Translations under genes and position numbers: made by a program
Part shown: one piece after another, positions 61,309 through 64,000 of the stretch
Numbering within the stretch: the stretch's first letter is position 1
How the letters are laid out: each line of letters starts with the position of its first letter
Assembly: GCF_051535215.1 (NCBI RefSeq)
Contig: NZ_JBPPLY010000004.1
Span: 62,001-126,000, forward strand
Origin: Nitrobacter sp051535215
GTDB lineage: Bacteria > Pseudomonadota > Alphaproteobacteria > Rhizobiales > Xanthobacteraceae
DNA length: 64,000 nt
Reading direction: 5' to 3'
The notes under the pieces: generated by a model
Databases searched by the model: none
The model's input: the letters and a program-made list of their open reading frames with translations, nothing else
What the model was told of the DNA's origin: nothing

Positions 61309-62762
61309 GCGCCAATCTGTTGCACGTCCGGCGTCGGAGCCGCAAGCCCCTCACCGCTTCGCGCCGGGATCGACAGCGTCGCGCGCAAGCCGGGATGCGC
61401 ATCATCGAGCGTCAGATCGCCGCCATGCAGCGTGGCCACCGCCGACGCCAGGCTGAGGCCGAGCCCGGACCCCGGCAGGGTCCGGCTGGTTTCGAGCCGC
61501 ACGAAGCGTTCGACGGCATGCTTGCGGTTGGGTTCGGGAATCCCGCAGCCGTGATCTGTCACCGCAAGAATGATGCGGTCGCCGTCACGGCGGGCTTCGA
61601 TCAGGATGGTCCTGTCGGCGGCGCTCGCGTCCGCACCGAGCGGCTGCGCGGCGGCTTTTGGCTGGCCGTATTTGATCGCATTCTCGACAAGGTTTGCGAG
61701 CGCCTGGCTTATGAGTTCGCGATTGCCATGCACCGGCGCTGGCTCGGATCGCACGCTGAGCCTCAACCCGTTGTCTTCGGCCAGCGGCTCGTAGAGCTCG
61801 TGGATGCCCTGCGCGACGTCAGCGGCGTCAAAATCCGCCATGTTGTCGCGGGCCTGTCCCGATTCCGCCCGCGCGATCATCAGGAGCGCGTTGAAGGTCC
61901 GGATCAGGCCATCGGACTCCTCGATGGTCTGTTCCAACGCGGCGCGATAGTTCCCCTCGCCGGAGTTCGCGAGCGCTTGTTCGGCGCGATTGCGCAGCCG
62001 CGTCAGCGGCGTCTTCAGGTCGTGGGCTATGTTGTCGGAGACTTCCTTCAGCCCGTTCATCAGCGCTTCAATGCGTTCGAGCATCGCATTGAGGTTCTCC
62101 GCGAGCCGGTCGAGTTCATCGCCTGAGCGGCCGACCGGAAGCCGTCCGCCGAGGTCGCCGGCCATGATGCGCTGGGTTGTTCCGGTCATCGCATCGATCC
62201 GGTGCAGCACGCGGCGCGCCACGAAGATGCCGCCGCCAAGCCCGAGGATCACAACGATCAGCAGCGACCACTGCGCGGCGGAAGCCACGACACCGAAGAT
62301 GCGATGACGCTCCTCGAGGTCACGGCCGATCAGCAGGCGGAATCCATTGGACAGCTCCGTCACATTGACCAATGCGAGATGATCGGTCTTGTCCTGCTCG
62401 TCGAGCCGGCGGTACTCGGTCTCGCTCCAGCCGGTGGTCTCCATGACGCCAGGCTGAAGCGAGCCGACATTGCCGGCGACCGCCAGTCCGGCGGGGGTCG
62501 TCACCAGGTAGAGATTGGAGCCCGGCCGCAATGCGCGATTCTCGATCGCGAAGACAAGGCCGCGCAAACCGCGCCGGTTGAAGACACCGGTGAGCAAGCC
62601 GATTTCCTCGCCCACCGTCGCCGTGATCTGATCGGTGATCAGGCGGCGGGTATTCCAGGCGAAATATCCGAGGAGAGAAGCCGCAAACAGCGCGAACAGC
62701 AGCAGATAGACCAGCGTCAGCCGAAACGCCGTGGTGCGGAACAGCTTACCGAACGCCGTCAC
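61305..62762 (-). CDS. HAMP-type sensor histidine kinase (partner of the OmpR-type regulator)
   Basis: Inner-membrane kinase of 485 residues. Transmembrane segments at about 15-35 (LTLVYLLLFALFAASLLGYF) and 167-187 (WSLLIVVILGLGGGIFVARR) flank a periplasmic domain of about 130 residues. HAMP (about 190-240) contains MAGDLGGRLPVGRSGDELDRLAE in two parts. HisKA is VSDNIAHDLKTPLTRLRNR, and the HATPase shows QALANLVENAIKYG, VTDHGCGIPE and LPGSGLGLSLASAVA. The start is GTG at 62762, 5 bp after the regulator stop; its end overlaps glnE by 4 bp. Confidence 0.92.
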   Translation of the reverse strand: MTAFGKLFRTTAFRLTLVYLLLFALFAASLLGYFAWNTRRLITDQITATVGEEIGLLTGVFNRRGLRGLVFAIENRALRPGSNLYLVTTPAGLAVAGNVGSLQPGVMETTGWSETEYRRLDEQDKTDHLALVNVTELSNGFRLLIGRDLEERHRIFGVVASAAQWSLLIVVILGLGGGIFVARRVLHRIDAMTGTTQRIMAGDLGGRLPVGRSGDELDRLAENLNAMLERIEALMNGLKEVSDNIAHDLKTPLTRLRNRAEQALANSGEGNYRAALEQTIEESDGLIRTFNALLMIARAESGQARDNMADFDAADVAQGIHELYEPLAEDNGLRLSVRSEPAPVHGNRELISQALANLVENAIKYGQPKAAAQPLGADASAADRTILIEARRDGDRIILAVTDHGCGIPEPNRKHAVERFVRLETSRTLPGSGLGLSLASAVATLHGGDLTLDDAHPGLRATLSIPARSGEGLAAPTPDVQQIGA

Positions 62763-62767
62763 CGGCG

Positions 62768-63445
62768 TTACCGTATGTCATCGCGGATCATGTAACCTGC
62801 GCCGCGAATGGTATGAAGCAGCGGCCGCTCGAACCCCTTGTCGATCTTGGAGCGCAGCCGCGAAATATGCACGTCGATGACGTTGGTCTGCGGATCGAAG
62901 TGATAATCCCAGACGTTCTCCAGCAGCATGGTCCGGGTCACGACTTGTCCCGCATGCTTCATGAGGTATTCGAGCAAGCGAAACTCGCGCGGCTGCAGCG
63001 TCAGTTCTTCCTCGCCCCGCGCGACACGATGCGACAGGCGGTCGAGTTCGAGATCGCCGACACGATAGACGGTCTCCTCGCGACCGCCCTGGCGACGCGA
63101 CAGGACTTCCACCCGCGCCAACAGTTCGGCGAATGAGTAGGGTTTCGGCAGATAGTCGTCACCCCCGGCGCGCAGACCCTTGATGCGATCATCGACCTGG
63201 CCGAGCGCGGAGAGGATGAGCACCGGTGTCCGGTTGCCCTTGTCGCGCAGGGAGCCGATCACGGAGAGACCGTCGCGTTTCGGCAACATGCGGTCGATCA
63301 CCAGCACGTCGTAGTCCCCGCCGTCGGCAAGCGAAAGTCCCTCCTCGCCGTCGCCGGCAAGCTCTGCGACGTGACCGACCTCGCGAAACGCCTTCACGAG
63401 ATAGTCCGCGGACTCGCGATCGTCTTCGATGATCAGCAGGCGCAT
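62768..63445 (-). CDS. OmpR/PhoB-family response regulator
   Basis: DNA-binding regulator of 225 residues. Receiver: acidic pocket IIEDD (residues 5-9), phospho-acceptor Asp in YDVLVIDRMLPKRDG, switch Ser in LILSALG, Lys in YLPKPYSFAEL. The winged-helix output has LTLQPREFRLLEYLMKHAGQVVTRTM and NVIDVHISRLRSKIDKG. I start at the ATG at 63445 (MRLLIIEDD); a TTG at 63466 with GGAAAG upstream would add seven residues and cannot be excluded. It is the first gene of the regulator-kinase-glnE unit, downstream of the degP-type gene. Confidence 0.92.
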   Translation of the reverse strand: MRLLIIEDDRESADYLVKAFREVGHVAELAGDGEEGLSLADGGDYDVLVIDRMLPKRDGLSVIGSLRDKGNRTPVLILSALGQVDDRIKGLRAGGDDYLPKPYSFAELLARVEVLSRRQGGREETVYRVGDLELDRLSHRVARGEEELTLQPREFRLLEYLMKHAGQVVTRTMLLENVWDYHFDPQTNVIDVHISRLRSKIDKGFERPLLHTIRGAGYMIRDDIR

Positions 63446-63786
63446 CTGGTTGCTGGGGCTGCCCAAGATGTTGTCTTTCCATCACCATGGCGCGCCCCTC
63501 GCCCGCGCGCAAGGCGGCGAGATACGCCCCGCAATCCGGGAAAAAGTGGGCGGTGGAGCTTGGGGCAACTCCACCGCCCTAGTCCTTCCGACGAAGGGGG
63601 GCTGTTTCCATCGGAAGGTGGCTCAAGGGGACGGGCTTTTGGCCCGCCCCCCGGAAAGTGCCGTCAGCGGGGGCGACTAATGCCGGCGACGCTTCCCATC
63701 TCTTGTCCTCTTTCTTGCGAGGTTCAATTCTTGCAAGGTTCACGCATGTCTTCGATCCGGCGCAGCCTTGGGGTCGGGCTCACGCC
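63446..63786. other. Intergenic region between the DegP-type gene and the regulator gene
   Basis: No gene seen in 341 bp. It holds three consecutive stem-loops: 63548-63579 (a terminator, listed separately), CCTTCCGA/TCGGAAGG (63584-63591 with 63611-63618), and a GC-rich CGGGC-TTTTG-GCCCG hairpin near 63630-63650 with extended G/C arms. The promoter of the regulator-kinase-glnE unit must lie between the terminator and 63445. Confidence 0.6.
63541..63579 (-). terminator. Rho-independent terminator of the DegP-type gene
   Basis: Perfect 11-bp stem GGGCGGTGGAG / CTCCACCGCCC (63548-63558 with 63569-63579) with a 10-nt loop. On the minus strand it is followed by CACTTTTT (63541-63545). It lies about 210 bp after the protease stop codon. 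Confidence 0.72.
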
Positions 63787-64000
63787 CTAGCCCTTCGCGA
63801 TCGGAACCGCCACGAAACGCGCCGTGTCGCCCGAGCGAACCCGCATCAGAACACTGTTCTTTTTGTCCGTGCGCGCCGCCTTGATCGCATCGCGCACGTC
63901 GGCCGAACTGGAGACGCTCTTTCCTCCAACCTCGAGGATCACATCACCTTCCTTGAAGCCACGATCGGCAGCCGCGCTCTTCGGATCGACATCGACGACG
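63787..64000 (-). CDS. DegP/Do-type periplasmic serine protease, C-terminal end (cut by window edge)
   Basis: Only the last 71 codons are visible, ending in ...VAVPIAKG at the TAG at 63787. They encode most of a PDZ domain: DVDPKSAAADRGFKEGDVIL, LEVGGKSVSSSADVRDAI and NSVLMRVRSGDTARFVAV. This is what the second PDZ of DegP/HtrA (Do family) looks like, and degP next to a two-component pair and glnE fits rhizobial gene order. The catalytic domain is outside the window, so the protease assignment is inferred from PDZ type and context. Confidence 0.8.
   Translation of the reverse strand, partial: VVDVDPKSAAADRGFKEGDVILEVGGKSVSSSADVRDAIKAARTDKKNSVLMRVRSGDTARFVAVPIAKG

Overview
The window reads as a chromosomal segment of a high-GC alphaproteobacterium of the order Hyphomicrobiales, most likely the Bradyrhizobium/Nitrobacter/Rhodopseudomonas/Afipia group (Nitrobacteraceae). 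The signs are Rhizobiales-restricted families (DUF2865, the six-Cys secreted protein, PEGA-type lipoprotein), PleC-type histidine kinases with CtrA-like boxes, the GlnE/two-component/DegP neighbourhood, and short palindromic intergenic repeats typical of this group. No tRNA, rRNA, transposase, phage gene or CRISPR array was seen.

Layout. 1-10 kb: 5' part of cysS, two exported proteins, then housekeeping genes on the minus strand: nadE, class II DAHP synthase, and a tight rpiA-DUF2059-gor operon; gph lies on the plus strand. 10-16.7 kb: a lipoprotein gene that looks frameshifted, moaA, a TRAP transporter with its permeases on one strand and its binding protein convergent on the other, and the Mrp-type Fe-S/NTPase gene. 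16.8-20.8 kb: a VOC protein, a beta-hydroxyacid dehydrogenase, a membrane histidine kinase behind tandem CtrA-like boxes, and a TIGR02281-type aspartic protease.

21.1-29.8 kb is the unusual part: two translationally coupled giant genes (about 1,883 and 1,017 residues), beta-rich, without signal peptides and with no function I can assign. They are the best candidate for an undescribed system here.

29.8-48.6 kb is a large alpha-glucan/trehalose cluster: malQ (divergent), then glgE, a treS-maltokinase fusion, glgB, glgX, treZ, treY and glgP, mostly with 4-bp or shorter overlaps. Together these can turn trehalose into maltose-1-phosphate and branched glucan, and can degrade glucan back to trehalose or glucose-1-phosphate. 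glgA and glgC are not in the window.

48.8-53.0 kb holds a DUF2249 protein and a coxS-coxL-coxM operon whose large subunit carries the form II (non-selanyl-Cys) active-site loop. 53.3-58.2 kb has an HU protein with a textbook terminator, a VanZ-like membrane protein, a cation-diffusion facilitator with an enlarged cytoplasmic part, and a PleC-like PAS kinase. 58.3-64 kb is a minus-strand run: the end of a DegP-type protease, an OmpR-type regulator, its histidine kinase, and glnE (overlapping the kinase by 4 bp).

Starts were moved inward where a better Shine-Dalgarno sequence or family N-terminus supported it; these are noted per gene.
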